A stretch of DNA of 64,000 nt from Spartobacteria bacterium UBA695 (GTDB taxonomy: Bacteria; Verrucomicrobiota; Verrucomicrobiia; Chthoniobacterales; Chthoniobacteraceae): the NCBI GenBank assembly GCA_002298145.1, contig DBMP01000010.1:105231-169230 (forward strand), in the 5' to 3' direction. Below the pieces are notes generated by a model. The model worked only from the letters and a program-made list of their open reading frames with translations. It had not been told where the DNA came from and ran no database searches. Numbering within the stretch: position 1 is the first letter of the stretch; every line of letters begins with the position of its first letter. The position numbers and the translations under genes were made by a program. This document shows, in pieces, positions 39,973 through 48,371 of this stretch.

Positions 39973-40368
39973 ATGGACCTCAACTTCAAATTCAACGCCG
40001 ACGGGCTCATCCCCGCCATTGTTCAGCAGACCAACAACGACAAGCCGACCGCCGGCCGCGTTGTGATGATGGCCTGGATGAACAAGCTTTCCATTGAAAA
40101 GACGCTCGAAACGGGGTTCATGCACTACTGGAGCCGTTCGCGCCAGAAGCTCTGGTTTAAGGGCGAGGAAAGCGGCCACACCCAGAAGGTGATTCGATGG
40201 TATGCCGACTGCGACCAAGACTGCCTGCTCTTCGAAGTAGACCAGGAAGGCGGCGCCTGCCACACCGGCTACGCCTCGTGTTTCTACCAAGGTTTCGACA
40301 AGGATGGATCGCCCCTGCCGATTACCGAAAATCGCCTTTTCGATCCAAACCAAGTTTACAAAAAGTGA
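39973..40368 (+). CDS. hisI: Phosphoribosyl-AMP cyclohydrolase HisI
   Basis: The 131 residues match HisI: IPAIVQQTNNDKPTAGRVVMMAWMNK, TGFMHYWSRSRQKLWFKGEESGH, and the Mg/Zn-binding cluster DCDQDCLLFEVDQEGGACHTG with CFY. It opens the adenine ring of PR-AMP in histidine synthesis. There is no fused HisE. Its stop overlaps the GTG start of trpE (GTGA). Placement of one his gene before trpE is unusual and agrees with shared regulation by the leader. Confidence 0.95.
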   Translation: MDLNFKFNADGLIPAIVQQTNNDKPTAGRVVMMAWMNKLSIEKTLETGFMHYWSRSRQKLWFKGEESGHTQKVIRWYADCDQDCLLFEVDQEGGACHTGYASCFYQGFDKDGSPLPITENRLFDPNQVYKK

Positions 40369-41888
40369 CTACCCATCTTATCAAGCCCAGCCGCGAGGAA
40401 TTCCGCGAACTGGCAAAACAAGGCAACCTCATCCCCGTCAGCACGGAGCTGATTGCCGACGCCGAGACGCCCATCTCGGCCTTCCAAAAGCTCGACCGCG
40501 GAGGCTACACCTTCATGCTGGAGAGCGCCGAGAACGTCAACGAACGAGGCCGCTACTCGTTCGTCGGTACCGATCCGCGCATCCTCTTTACGGCCCGAGA
40601 CCGCGAGATTTCGCTGACCGAGGCCGGGGAAACCCGCACCTACCAGGCCCCGGGCGATCCGCTCAAGGAGCTGGAGAAACTCATGGAGCGCTTCAAGCCG
40701 GTCAAGCAGCCCGACCTGCCCCTCTTCACCGGCGGCGCGGTCGGCTACATGGCCTACGACATGGTGCGCTTCTTCGAGCCAACCATCGGCGCGCTCCCGA
40801 CGGAGAAAAATCCGCCCAACGAAGTGCCGGACATGGTGTTCCTCATCACGGACACCCTCCTCATTTTTGACCACCTGCTGCGCCGCCTGCGCATCCTTTG
40901 CAATACGCTGGTCGACGGGGACCCGGATACCGCCTACGACGTCGCGTGCGAGAAGATCGAGGCCCTCATGGAGCGCCTCTCCCGCCCCGCGTTCCTCCCG
41001 CCGGTCAACGTCCACTCGGAGGTGCCGCCGCAGGAAGTCCGGAGCAACACCACGAAGGAAGAGTTCTACGAAATCGTTCGCAGCGGCCGCAAATACATCG
41101 AGGCGGGCGACATCTTCCAGGTCGTCTTTTCCCAGCGCTTCGAGACCGATTACGAAGGCGACGCCCTGCAAATCTACCGGGCGCTGCGCTACATCAACCC
41201 GTCGCCGTACCTCTTCTGCTTCAAGTTCGCCGACGAGTTCGCACTCGTGGGCAGCTCGCCGGAAGTCCACGTGCGAGCGATTGACGGGAACATCACCATT
41301 CGCCCCATCGCCGGAACCCGCAAACGCGGCGCGACGGAAGAGGAGGACCTCGCCAACGAAAAGGACCTCCTCGCCGACCCGAAGGAAAAAGCCGAGCACC
41401 TCATGCTCGTCGATCTCGCCCGCAATGACGTAGGCCGGGTCTCCGAGTTCGGCTCGGTGAAAGTCACGGCCTTTATGACCGTCGAACGCTACAGCCACGT
41501 CATGCACATCGTCTCCAACGTCGTCGGGAAGCTCAAGCCCGAGGCCAACGGCTACGACGTGCTGCGGGCCACCTTCCCGGCTGGAACGGTCTCCGGTTCG
41601 CCCAAAGTGCGGGCCATGCAGATCATCAACGAGCAGGAAAAGAGCAAGCGCAAGGCGTACGCGGGGGCGGTCGGCTACTTCGGCTTCGACGGCAACCACG
41701 ATTCATGCATCACGCTGCGCTCCGTGCTCCTCAAGGACGGCAAGGCGTTCATCCAGGCGGGCGGCGGCAACGTGGCCGACTCCACCCCGGAGGGCGAGTA
41801 CCAGGAAACCGTGAACAAAGCCATGGCGGTCGTGCGGGCCATCGAGCACGCCAAGAGCGTGGACACCTCCTGCCATCACCACCATTAA
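40365..41888 (+). CDS. trpE: Anthranilate synthase component I TrpE
   Basis: The 507-residue chorismate-utilising enzyme has the feedback-site element LESAENVNERGRYSFVG and conserved GGAVGYMAYDMVRFFE, AGTRKRGATEEED, DLARNDVGRVSEFG and TFPAGTVSGSPKVRAMQII. GTG 40365 overlaps the hisI stop and is the first start that keeps the family N-terminus. The protein ends in SCHHHH, a natural four-His tail. It makes anthranilate from chorismate with TrpG. AAAGGAGG lies between its stop and trpG. Confidence 0.93.
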   Translation: MTTHLIKPSREEFRELAKQGNLIPVSTELIADAETPISAFQKLDRGGYTFMLESAENVNERGRYSFVGTDPRILFTARDREISLTEAGETRTYQAPGDPLKELEKLMERFKPVKQPDLPLFTGGAVGYMAYDMVRFFEPTIGALPTEKNPPNEVPDMVFLITDTLLIFDHLLRRLRILCNTLVDGDPDTAYDVACEKIEALMERLSRPAFLPPVNVHSEVPPQEVRSNTTKEEFYEIVRSGRKYIEAGDIFQVVFSQRFETDYEGDALQIYRALRYINPSPYLFCFKFADEFALVGSSPEVHVRAIDGNITIRPIAGTRKRGATEEEDLANEKDLLADPKEKAEHLMLVDLARNDVGRVSEFGSVKVTAFMTVERYSHVMHIVSNVVGKLKPEANGYDVLRATFPAGTVSGSPKVRAMQIINEQEKSKRKAYAGAVGYFGFDGNHDSCITLRSVLLKDGKAFIQAGGGNVADSTPEGEYQETVNKAMAVVRAIEHAKSVDTSCHHHH

Positions 41889-41904
41889 CAAAGGAGGAAT
41901 ACCC

Positions 41905-42468
41905 ATGCTTTTAGTCATCGATAACTACGATTCGTTCACCTACAACCTGGTGCAATACTTCGGCGAACTGGGCGCGGACCTCCTTGTGAAACGCAACGAC
42001 GAGATCACGCTTGAGGAAATCGAGGCGCTCAAGCCCGAGCGCATCTGTATTTCCCCCGGGCCCGCCACGCCCAAGGAGGCGGGGATCAGTTGCGAGGTCA
42101 TCCGGCGATTTGGGCCCCGGCTTCCGCTCCTGGGCGTCTGCCTAGGCCACCAGGCCATCGGCGATGTGTACGGCGGCGACGTCGTGCGCGCGGGCCGCCT
42201 CATGCACGGTAAGACCTCCCCCATCCTGCACGATGGGAAGGGCGTTTTCGCCGGAATTCCGAGCCCGTTCGAAGCCACCCGCTACCATTCGCTCTTGGTA
42301 AAGAGAGAAACCTTTCCGTCCGTCCTCGAAATCTCTGCCGAAACGGCCGAGGGGGAAATCATGGGCCTGCGGCACCGCGAATACCCGATTCACGGCGTCC
42401 AGTTCCATCCGGAATCCATTCTTACCCTCGAGGGTAAGAAGCTGCTCCAGAACTTCCTCGATATGTAG
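41905..42468 (+). CDS. trpG: Anthranilate/aminodeoxychorismate synthase glutaminase subunit
   Basis: The 187-residue class I glutamine amidotransferase has LVIDNYDSFTYNLVQYFGEL, oxyanion region SPGPATPKEAG, nucleophile Cys in LLGVCLGHQAIG and the His-Glu pair in HGVQFHPESI. It supplies ammonia to TrpE and may also serve PabB. A near-perfect AAAGGAGG stands nine bases before the ATG, one of the strongest ribosome sites in the window. A hairpin terminator follows. Confidence 0.94.
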   Translation: MLLVIDNYDSFTYNLVQYFGELGADLLVKRNDEITLEEIEALKPERICISPGPATPKEAGISCEVIRRFGPRLPLLGVCLGHQAIGDVYGGDVVRAGRLMHGKTSPILHDGKGVFAGIPSPFEATRYHSLLVKRETFPSVLEISAETAEGEIMGLRHREYPIHGVQFHPESILTLEGKKLLQNFLDM

Positions 42469-42520
42469 AGGAAGTGGCAAGGCAGCGTCACCAAACAGAC
42501 AACTGACTAACGCTAGAGAG

Positions 42521-42550
42521 GCGCTGGGGGGATTTCCCTCCAGCGCTTTC
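42521..42550 (+). terminator. Probable terminator after trpG
   Basis: GCGCTGGGGGG (42521-42531) pairs with CCCTCCAGCGC (42536-42546), 11 pairs with one G-T, loop ATTT, followed by TTTCTCG. The T-run is short. It lies between the convergent trpG and serine-hydrolase genes, whose minus-strand stop is at 42554. Confidence 0.65.
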
Positions 42551-42553
42551 TCG

Positions 42554-43987
42554 TTATAATAGACGCGTTCCCTTGAGAGGCTCCCAGTCAGTGGTGCCAA
42601 ACTGAAGACTGCTCTGGCTGACGAAGGTCAGTTCGGCCCCGTGGAGCTGAAAGTCGAAGGTCACGCAAAACGGGGTTTCGTAATAGTGGCAGATCACTTG
42701 CAGATGCGTCGGGCTCTTCCACGCGGCGGAGCAGGCCACTTTGCGGGGCCGCTGGTAAAAGAGCGTCTCCACGCCAAAGAAATTCTTCCCGTACCCGGCT
42801 CGGAAGGTCTCGCTCTCGGTGGCGGTTTCCAGCGTCACGGAACAAGCTTCGCCGGAAAAAGCCAGGGCGACGCGCCGGACTCCAGCGGAGTTTTCGGCCA
42901 TTTGATACGCCACACGCTCCCGGGCCTCATGCATCTGGGCCGCGCAGGGACCCGCAATGGGCAGCGCGAGCGAAGCCGTGGACGCGCTCAGCTCCCGCAG
43001 CGCCTCGGGATCGCCCGGCAGCGCCTCATTGTGGAGCCCTGGCAGCAGAACCTCCCAAACCAGCGTCAAGACGGACTGCATGTTGGCCATCCCAGAGTTC
43101 ATGGCCAGAACCAAGCCCGCCTCGGGAACCACCAGGGCGTATTGGCCAAAAGCGCCGTCGCCCCGAAAGCTCTGATGCTGGCCACGCCAGAAGTGGAACC
43201 CGTAGCCGAGCTTCCAGTCCGGGTTTTCGTTCATCGAATTGTCGATCTGCCACGAAGTCGCCAGCTCCAGGTATTCCGTCGGGATCACCTCCCTGCCCTC
43301 CCAGAGCCCCTTGGCGCGGATCGCCTCCGCAAAGCAGGCGACCTCCCCGGTGGTCAGGTAGAGCCCCCATCCGCCAAACGCAATCCCCCTGGGGCAGCTC
43401 TCCCAGAAGGCGTTCTGAATATTGAGCGGATGGAGCAAGCGCGGGTTGAGGTAATCGACCAGCGTTTCGCCCGTGACGCGGTTGAGAATCGCCGAAAGCA
43501 TGTAGCTCGCCACGGAATTGTAAACAAACCGGGTCCCTGGGTCGTAATCCAGCGTGGAATCAAAAAACGCCCGAAAATAATCGCCACTCGCCGCGTACCG
43601 GAGCTGCCCCGCGACATCCTCCGAGTGGCCGCTCGACATCGTCAGCAGGTGCCGCACGGTCATTTGGGCGAAACGCTCCTGGGAATGCCGCGGCTTTTCC
43701 TCGGGAAAAAACCCGCACACCCGGTCCTCCAGCCCCAGCCGCCCTTCCCGGATCGCCCAGCCGACCGCAACGGAGAGAAAGCTCTTGCTCAGCGAAAAAA
43801 GCTGGTGAGGCACCTCCGGCCCATACGGCGTCCACCACCCCTCGGCGATCACCGTCCCGTGGCGCGAAAGCATAAAGCCGTGGGGGTGTTCAAGCTCGTC
43901 GAGCAGGCTCACCCACTTCTGAACAGTCCTGGAGGAAATGCCCTGAGCCTCGGGCGTGGAGCGGGGTAACTGAAATCGGTCGGTCAT
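42554..43987 (-). CDS. Serine hydrolase, beta-lactamase class C / penicillin-binding-protein fold
   Basis: The 477 residues contain the SxxK motif S65-L-S-K68 within HQLFSLSKSFLSVAVG and the Tyr-x-Asn-type motif in TRFVYNSVASYML. An HxG-like late motif is present in the region GYGFHFWRGQHQ. The C-terminal 130 residues form an extra beta domain. There is no signal peptide, so it acts in the cytoplasm or as an esterase rather than a secreted beta-lactamase (inference). Family members include esterases and amidases; the substrate is unknown. It is divergent from coaD. Confidence 0.85.
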   Translation of the reverse strand: MTDRFQLPRSTPEAQGISSRTVQKWVSLLDELEHPHGFMLSRHGTVIAEGWWTPYGPEVPHQLFSLSKSFLSVAVGWAIREGRLGLEDRVCGFFPEEKPRHSQERFAQMTVRHLLTMSSGHSEDVAGQLRYAASGDYFRAFFDSTLDYDPGTRFVYNSVASYMLSAILNRVTGETLVDYLNPRLLHPLNIQNAFWESCPRGIAFGGWGLYLTTGEVACFAEAIRAKGLWEGREVIPTEYLELATSWQIDNSMNENPDWKLGYGFHFWRGQHQSFRGDGAFGQYALVVPEAGLVLAMNSGMANMQSVLTLVWEVLLPGLHNEALPGDPEALRELSASTASLALPIAGPCAAQMHEARERVAYQMAENSAGVRRVALAFSGEACSVTLETATESETFRAGYGKNFFGVETLFYQRPRKVACSAAWKSPTHLQVICHYYETPFCVTFDFQLHGAELTFVSQSSLQFGTTDWEPLKGTRLL

Positions 43988-44142
43988 GGTACTTCAAGCG
44001 GGTTTCCGGGGGCCAATGCCGCCGGAGAAAAACCGGGATGTTAAAATCTTCGCCCAGGTTTCCAAGAAGCAATTCTTACCGGCGGCAAAATGGACATAGG
44101 AATTTTCTTTTCGTGCGCGCGGCGGCCATTCAGACTTACCCC

Positions 44143-44655
44143 ATGCGCCGCGCCTTATATCCAGGCAGTTTCGACCCCGTCACCAACGGTCACCTCGATG
44201 TCATCGAGCGGGCCGCCCGTATTTTTGACGAGGTGGTCGTCACCGTCGCCTACAATGAGGAGAAAAGCGGCCTCTTCACCTTTCCCGAGCGGATGCACCT
44301 CCTGGAAAAAACCGTCGAGCGGCATCCGAATGTCCGAGTCAGCCAGTTTGAGGGCCTCCTCGTCAACTACGCCCGCTCCGTGGAAGCCAGCGTCATCATC
44401 CGGGGCCTGCGCGCCATATCCGACTTCGAGTACGAATTCCAGATGGCCCTCATGAACCGCAAGCTCGACTCCGAGATCGAGACCATGTTCCTGATGCCCA
44501 AAGAGGAGTACACCTACATCAGCTCCCGGCTGGTAAAAGAAATCGCAAGGCTGGGTGGCGACATCGAGGCGTTTGTGCCAGATTGTATCGCCCGGGCACT
44601 CAAGGAAAAATTTTCCCGAAAGAAGGTCATCGGCGTCGAAGCTCCCAACGACTAG
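44143..44655 (+). CDS. coaD: Phosphopantetheine adenylyltransferase CoaD
   Basis: The 170-residue nucleotidyltransferase has ALYPGSFDPVTNGHLDVI (T/HxGH site), the VRVSQFEGLLVNYARS strand, RGLRAISDFEYEFQMALMNR and the late YTYISSRLVKEIARLGGD. It makes dephospho-CoA from 4'-phosphopantetheine. The in-frame ATG at 44038 adds 35 residues without family match and is rejected. It lies upstream of yceD-rpmF-plsX-fabH. Confidence 0.96.
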   Translation: MRRALYPGSFDPVTNGHLDVIERAARIFDEVVVTVAYNEEKSGLFTFPERMHLLEKTVERHPNVRVSQFEGLLVNYARSVEASVIIRGLRAISDFEYEFQMALMNRKLDSEIETMFLMPKEEYTYISSRLVKEIARLGGDIEAFVPDCIARALKEKFSRKKVIGVEAPND

Positions 44656-44705
44656 AAGCCAAGAAGCCGCCCCTTCCCGAACCATCCCCGCCCGGGTCCC
44701 AAGCC

Positions 44706-45179
44706 ATGAAAATTCACCTGAACCAAATCCCTCCGGGAAGCACCCTCCACATCGAGGGAGAGGAAGATCACGAAATTCTCGCGATCCAGGACGAGATCGT
44801 CCGCGTATTGAGCCCCGTGCGCTACAGCCTGGACGCCGGAGTCTCCGAAGGCGGCCTCTTCGCCACCGGTTCCCTATCCGTCGATCTCGAACTCCAGTGC
44901 GTGCGCTGCCTGACGCCCTTCCCCTACACCGTCGAGATTCCCGACTTCGCGGTTCAAATAGAGCTGGGCACTTCTGAGACAGTGGACTTGACGGAGGAAA
45001 CGCGTGAAGATATTCTCCTCGCCCTGCCTCCCCATCCGCATTGTGACTGGAATGGCGCAAACCGTTGCGCCGGAGTGCTTAAAATAGAAGAGTCGGAACC
45101 GGCGCCCGAGCCTGGGAAACGAAATCCCTGGGCTAAGCTCGACCAACTCGTTAAACCAAAGGCCGATAAAGAGGCCTGA
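44706..45179 (+). CDS. yceD: YceD/DUF177 family protein
   Basis: The 157 residues have the DUF177 pattern of beta-rich N-terminal part, GSLSVDLELQCVRCLTPFPYTVEI (CxxC pair) and VDLTEETREDILLALPPHPHCD. The family lies beside rpmF in most bacteria and helps accumulate 23S rRNA in E. coli and plants. Here it is 44 bases before rpmF, the conserved order. Additional Cys residues (HPHCDWNGANRCAG) suggest metal binding. Confidence 0.88.
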   Translation: MKIHLNQIPPGSTLHIEGEEDHEILAIQDEIVRVLSPVRYSLDAGVSEGGLFATGSLSVDLELQCVRCLTPFPYTVEIPDFAVQIELGTSETVDLTEETREDILLALPPHPHCDWNGANRCAGVLKIEESEPAPEPGKRNPWAKLDQLVKPKADKEA

Positions 45180-45223
45180 AAATAGGTCCAAAACAGGCCA
45201 ACAAATAGACAGAAAGATTCGAT

Positions 45224-45406
45224 ATGGGAGTCCCAAAACGCAAAACTTCGAAAATGCGCCTTCGCACCCGCAAGGCCGCCAACCGTTGGCACGCCGACAA
45301 GCTCGGGAAATGTGGCCAATGCGGCAGCACGGTCCGGTCTCACACGGTTTGCCCCGCTTGCGGGTACTATGCCGGCCGTCAGGTCGTCACGGTTGAGGCC
45401 GCGTAA
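45224..45406 (+). CDS. rpmF: 50S ribosomal protein L32
   Basis: The 60 residues match L32: GVPKRKTSKMRLRTRKAANR, then a zinc ribbon with CGQC and CPAC (GKCGQCGSTVRSHTVCPACG) and the final YYAGRQVV. All four Cys are present, so this is the zinc-bound form. It is 44 bases after yceD and followed by a terminator hairpin. Confidence 0.97.
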   Translation: MGVPKRKTSKMRLRTRKAANRWHADKLGKCGQCGSTVRSHTVCPACGYYAGRQVVTVEAA

Positions 45407-45428
45407 TTCCCCAGCCCCATCTTAAATT

Positions 45429-45463
45429 CAGCCGTCCCGCCGCGTGTGGGGCGGCTGTCTTTT
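45429..45463 (+). terminator. Terminator after rpmF
   Basis: CAGCCGTCCC (45429-45438) pairs with GGGGCGGCTG (45448-45457), ten pairs with one T-G, nine-base loop, then TCTTTTT. It separates rpmF from plsX, so the lipid genes may have their own promoter in 45464-45547. Confidence 0.75.
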
Positions 45464-45547
45464 TCTCCGCGGAGAGGGGTGTACTGTGCCCTTTTTCGGG
45501 CTAATCCGCGGACATTTTACTCTTAAATCCCTCTTAAAACCAAAAGC

Positions 45548-46582
45548 ATGAAAATCGCGCTCGATGCCATGGGCCACGATGAAGGCCCCGCCAAGCTTGT
45601 GGAGGGAGCCGCGCTGGCCCTCGCCGAATTTCCGGCCATCTCCCGCCTCTTCCTGACGGGCGACACCCCCCGGGTCGAAGCCGAGCTCAAGCGCATCGGC
45701 TGCAACGACCGGCGCATCGAGATCGTCCATTGCACCCAGGTCGTCGAAATGAGCGACCATGCCATCGACGCCGTGCGGAAAAAGAAGGATTCGTCCATCG
45801 CCCGCGCCGTCGATCTCGTCAAAAGCGGCGAGGCCGAAGCCGTCGTCAGCGCCGGGCACACCGGGGCGAGCGTCGCCGCCACAACCATCAAACTGCGGAT
45901 GCTTCCCGGCATCGAACGCCCGGGCATCGCCGCCACCATCCCGACCGAAACCCGGCTTTTCGTCCTGATCGACGCCGGAGCCAACCCTGAGCCGACCCCC
46001 ATGCAGATGGTCCACAACGCCATCATGGGCTCGGTTTACTCGAAGTACGTCCTCGGCTACAACAATCCCTCCGTGGGCCTCATGTCCATCGGCACCGAGG
46101 ACGAGAAAGGCAACGAGTGCACCCGGGCCAGCTTCGACCTCATCAAAAACTGCCCCGGCCTCAACTTCCGAGGCAACATCGAAGGGCACGACCTTTTCTT
46201 AAACCCGGTGGAAGTCGTCGTCACCGACGGTTTTACCGGCAACGTCATCCTCAAGACCAGCGAAGCCATTTGCAAAGCCATCTTTAGTTGGCTCAAACGG
46301 GAAATCTGCAAGAGCCCCGTCCGCAAAGTCGGCGCGCTGCTCGCCAAGGGGGCGTTTGTCAGCATCCGCAAACGGACCAGCGCCGACGAGTACGGTGGGA
46401 TGCCGCTCCTGGGCATCAACGGCGTTTGCATCATCGGGCACGGGGGCAGTTCGCCCGTCGCCGTCAAGAACGCCATCCGCATGGCAACACAGAGCATTTC
46501 CCAACAGGTCAATCCCCTGATTGTGGAGCAAATCCAACGCTACAATGAACAAGCAGCAGCCTCGCACCACGCGCCTGCATAA
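45548..46582 (+). CDS. plsX: Phosphate acyltransferase PlsX
   Basis: The 344-residue enzyme has the start IALDAMGHDEGPAKLVEGA, AVVSAGHTGASVAATTIKL, PTPMQMVHNAIMGSVYS and GNVILKTSEAI, GMPLLGINGVCIIGHGGSSP. It forms acyl-phosphate from acyl-ACP for phospholipid synthesis. Its last 38 bases overlap the fabH start in another frame, a tight coupling. It is the normal partner of fabH in this cluster. Confidence 0.96.
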   Translation: MKIALDAMGHDEGPAKLVEGAALALAEFPAISRLFLTGDTPRVEAELKRIGCNDRRIEIVHCTQVVEMSDHAIDAVRKKKDSSIARAVDLVKSGEAEAVVSAGHTGASVAATTIKLRMLPGIERPGIAATIPTETRLFVLIDAGANPEPTPMQMVHNAIMGSVYSKYVLGYNNPSVGLMSIGTEDEKGNECTRASFDLIKNCPGLNFRGNIEGHDLFLNPVEVVVTDGFTGNVILKTSEAICKAIFSWLKREICKSPVRKVGALLAKGAFVSIRKRTSADEYGGMPLLGINGVCIIGHGGSSPVAVKNAIRMATQSISQQVNPLIVEQIQRYNEQAAASHHAPA

Positions 46583-47567
46583 ACCCAAGCGCACCGTCTC
46601 CGTCATCGCCACCGGCAGCTACGTTCCGCACAAGGTTCTCACCAACGCCGACCTGGAAAAGCTCGTTGACACCAACGACGAGTGGATCACGACGCGCACC
46701 GGCATCAAGGAACGCCGCATCGCCGCGCCCGAGGAGACCACCAGCAACATGGCCGCGAAGGCTGCCCAGGCCGCCTTGGACCAGGCCGGGATCAGCGCCG
46801 AGGAGATCGACATGATCATCGTCGGCACCGTCACGCCCGACATGCAGTTCCCCAACACGGCCTGCCTCGTGCAAAATCAGATCGGCGCCAAACACGCCAT
46901 CTGCTTCGACCTTTCCGCCGCCTGCTCCGGCTTCCTCTACGGCATCGAGATCGCCCAGCAGTTCATCTCCAGCCGCTCGTGCGACACCGTACTGGTCATC
47001 GGCGCCGATAAGCTCTCCACCATCGTCGACTGGACCGACCGCAACACCTGCGTCCTCTTTGGCGACGGCGCGGGCGCGGCCATCCTGCGCCACCGTCCCG
47101 GTTCGCACGGCATCATCCACACGACCCTCGGGGCCAACGGCGACTACGCCGAGATCCTTCACATGCCGGGCGGCGGCAGCAAGCTCCCCCTGACCAAGGA
47201 GAACATCGAAGCGCGCCCCAACACCATCAAGATGAACGGCAAGGACGTCTACAAACACGCCGTCACCGCCATGGTCTCCGCAGCCCACCAGACCCTCGAA
47301 ACGGCGGGCCTCACCGCCAAGGATCTCGCCTGCGTAATCCCGCACCAAGCCAACCTGCGCATCATCGACGCCATTGGGAGCCGCCTCGGACTGGGACAGG
47401 ACAAAGTTTTCGTCAACCTGCAAAACTACGGCAACACCAGCGCGGCAGCCGTAGCCATCGCCCTCGACGAAGCCAACCGCACCGGCCGGATGAAGAAAGA
47501 CGACTACATCCTGCTCGTCGTCTTCGGTGGCGGCCTCACGTGGGCTTGCTCCGCCATTCAGTGGTAG
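46545..47567 (+). CDS. fabH: 3-oxoacyl-ACP synthase III FabH
   Basis: The 340 residues carry ATGSYVPHKVLTNADLEKLV, TRTGIKERRIA, the active Cys in DLSAACSGFLYGIEIA, His in IPHQANLRIIDA and Asn in NYGNTSAAAV. It condenses acetyl-CoA with malonyl-ACP to start fatty acid synthesis. ATG 46545 lies inside plsX; the first 15 residues (NKQQPRTTRLHKPKRT) are basic and not conserved, so a later start cannot be excluded. Confidence 0.95.
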   Translation: MNKQQPRTTRLHKPKRTVSVIATGSYVPHKVLTNADLEKLVDTNDEWITTRTGIKERRIAAPEETTSNMAAKAAQAALDQAGISAEEIDMIIVGTVTPDMQFPNTACLVQNQIGAKHAICFDLSAACSGFLYGIEIAQQFISSRSCDTVLVIGADKLSTIVDWTDRNTCVLFGDGAGAAILRHRPGSHGIIHTTLGANGDYAEILHMPGGGSKLPLTKENIEARPNTIKMNGKDVYKHAVTAMVSAAHQTLETAGLTAKDLACVIPHQANLRIIDAIGSRLGLGQDKVFVNLQNYGNTSAAAVAIALDEANRTGRMKKDDYILLVVFGGGLTWACSAIQW

Positions 47568-47582
47568 GTATTCTTCCAGAGA

Positions 47583-48368
47583 ATGCTCACCGACAGCCAC
47601 GCTCACCTGGATTTCCCCGAGTTCGAAGGGCAAATCGACGCCGTTCTTGAACGGGCGGCCCAGGCGGGTGTGACGCGAATCGTCACCATCGGCACCACGC
47701 TCGAAAGCAGCCGCAAAGCGCTCGAAATCGCGGAAAAGCACCCGCAAATCTACGCCGCCGTCGGCATCCACCCCGGCTCCGCCCACGAAACCGACCCGGC
47801 CGATCTCGCCGGTTTGCGGGAAGTGGCAGCCCACCCCAAAGTAGTCGCCATCGGCGAAACAGGGCTCGATTACTACCGGCTGCCGGAAACGGGCGTCGCG
47901 GAAATCAAGGCCGCCCAGGCCCGCTTCTTCACGGCCCACCTCGAACTGGCCGCCGAGCGGGGCCTCAACGTCTGCATCCACCAGCGGGGCGAATGTTTTC
48001 AGGAAACCCTCGCCTTGATGGAACCCTTCGCGGGGAAATTCCGGGCCGTCTTCCACTGCTTTGGCGGTTCGCCCGCCGACGCCCGGCGCCTCGTCGCCCT
48101 GGGGCACCTCATCTCGTTCACCGGGATTGTGACTTTTAAAAACGGCCACCTTATGCAATCTTGCGCTGCTTCCATTCCCAGCGGGAGCTATATGGTCGAA
48201 ACAGACAGCCCCTACCTCGCGCCGGTTCCCTTCCGGGGAAAACCGTGCGAACCAGCTTTCACCCGCCAAACCGCCGAGAAAATCGCCGACCTGCGCGGAG
48301 AGCCCCTCGAACGGGTCGCCGCCGACACCGAAGCGGCCGCCAGCGCCTTCTTCCGCTTCGCCTCGTAG
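47583..48368 (+). CDS. tatD: TatD-family metal-dependent hydrolase
   Basis: The 261 residues show TDSHAHLDFPEFEGQ (metal His pair), VGIHPGSAHET, AIGETGLDYYR (Glu ligand), VCIHQRGECFQE and VETDSPYLAPVPFRGKPCEP (Asp ligand). TatD proteins are 3'-5' DNases that act in DNA repair or quality control. The family length and all ligands are present. It is 15 bases after fabH and three bases before the GT2 fusion gene. Confidence 0.92.
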   Translation: MLTDSHAHLDFPEFEGQIDAVLERAAQAGVTRIVTIGTTLESSRKALEIAEKHPQIYAAVGIHPGSAHETDPADLAGLREVAAHPKVVAIGETGLDYYRLPETGVAEIKAAQARFFTAHLELAAERGLNVCIHQRGECFQETLALMEPFAGKFRAVFHCFGGSPADARRLVALGHLISFTGIVTFKNGHLMQSCAASIPSGSYMVETDSPYLAPVPFRGKPCEPAFTRQTAEKIADLRGEPLERVAADTEAAASAFFRFAS

Positions 48369-48371
48369 TCT

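Noticed and set aside
40197..40364. In-frame upstream extension of trpE from ATG 40197
   Set aside because: It lies inside hisI in another frame and adds an Arg-rich segment without TrpE similarity; GTG 40365 overlapping the hisI stop is the better start.
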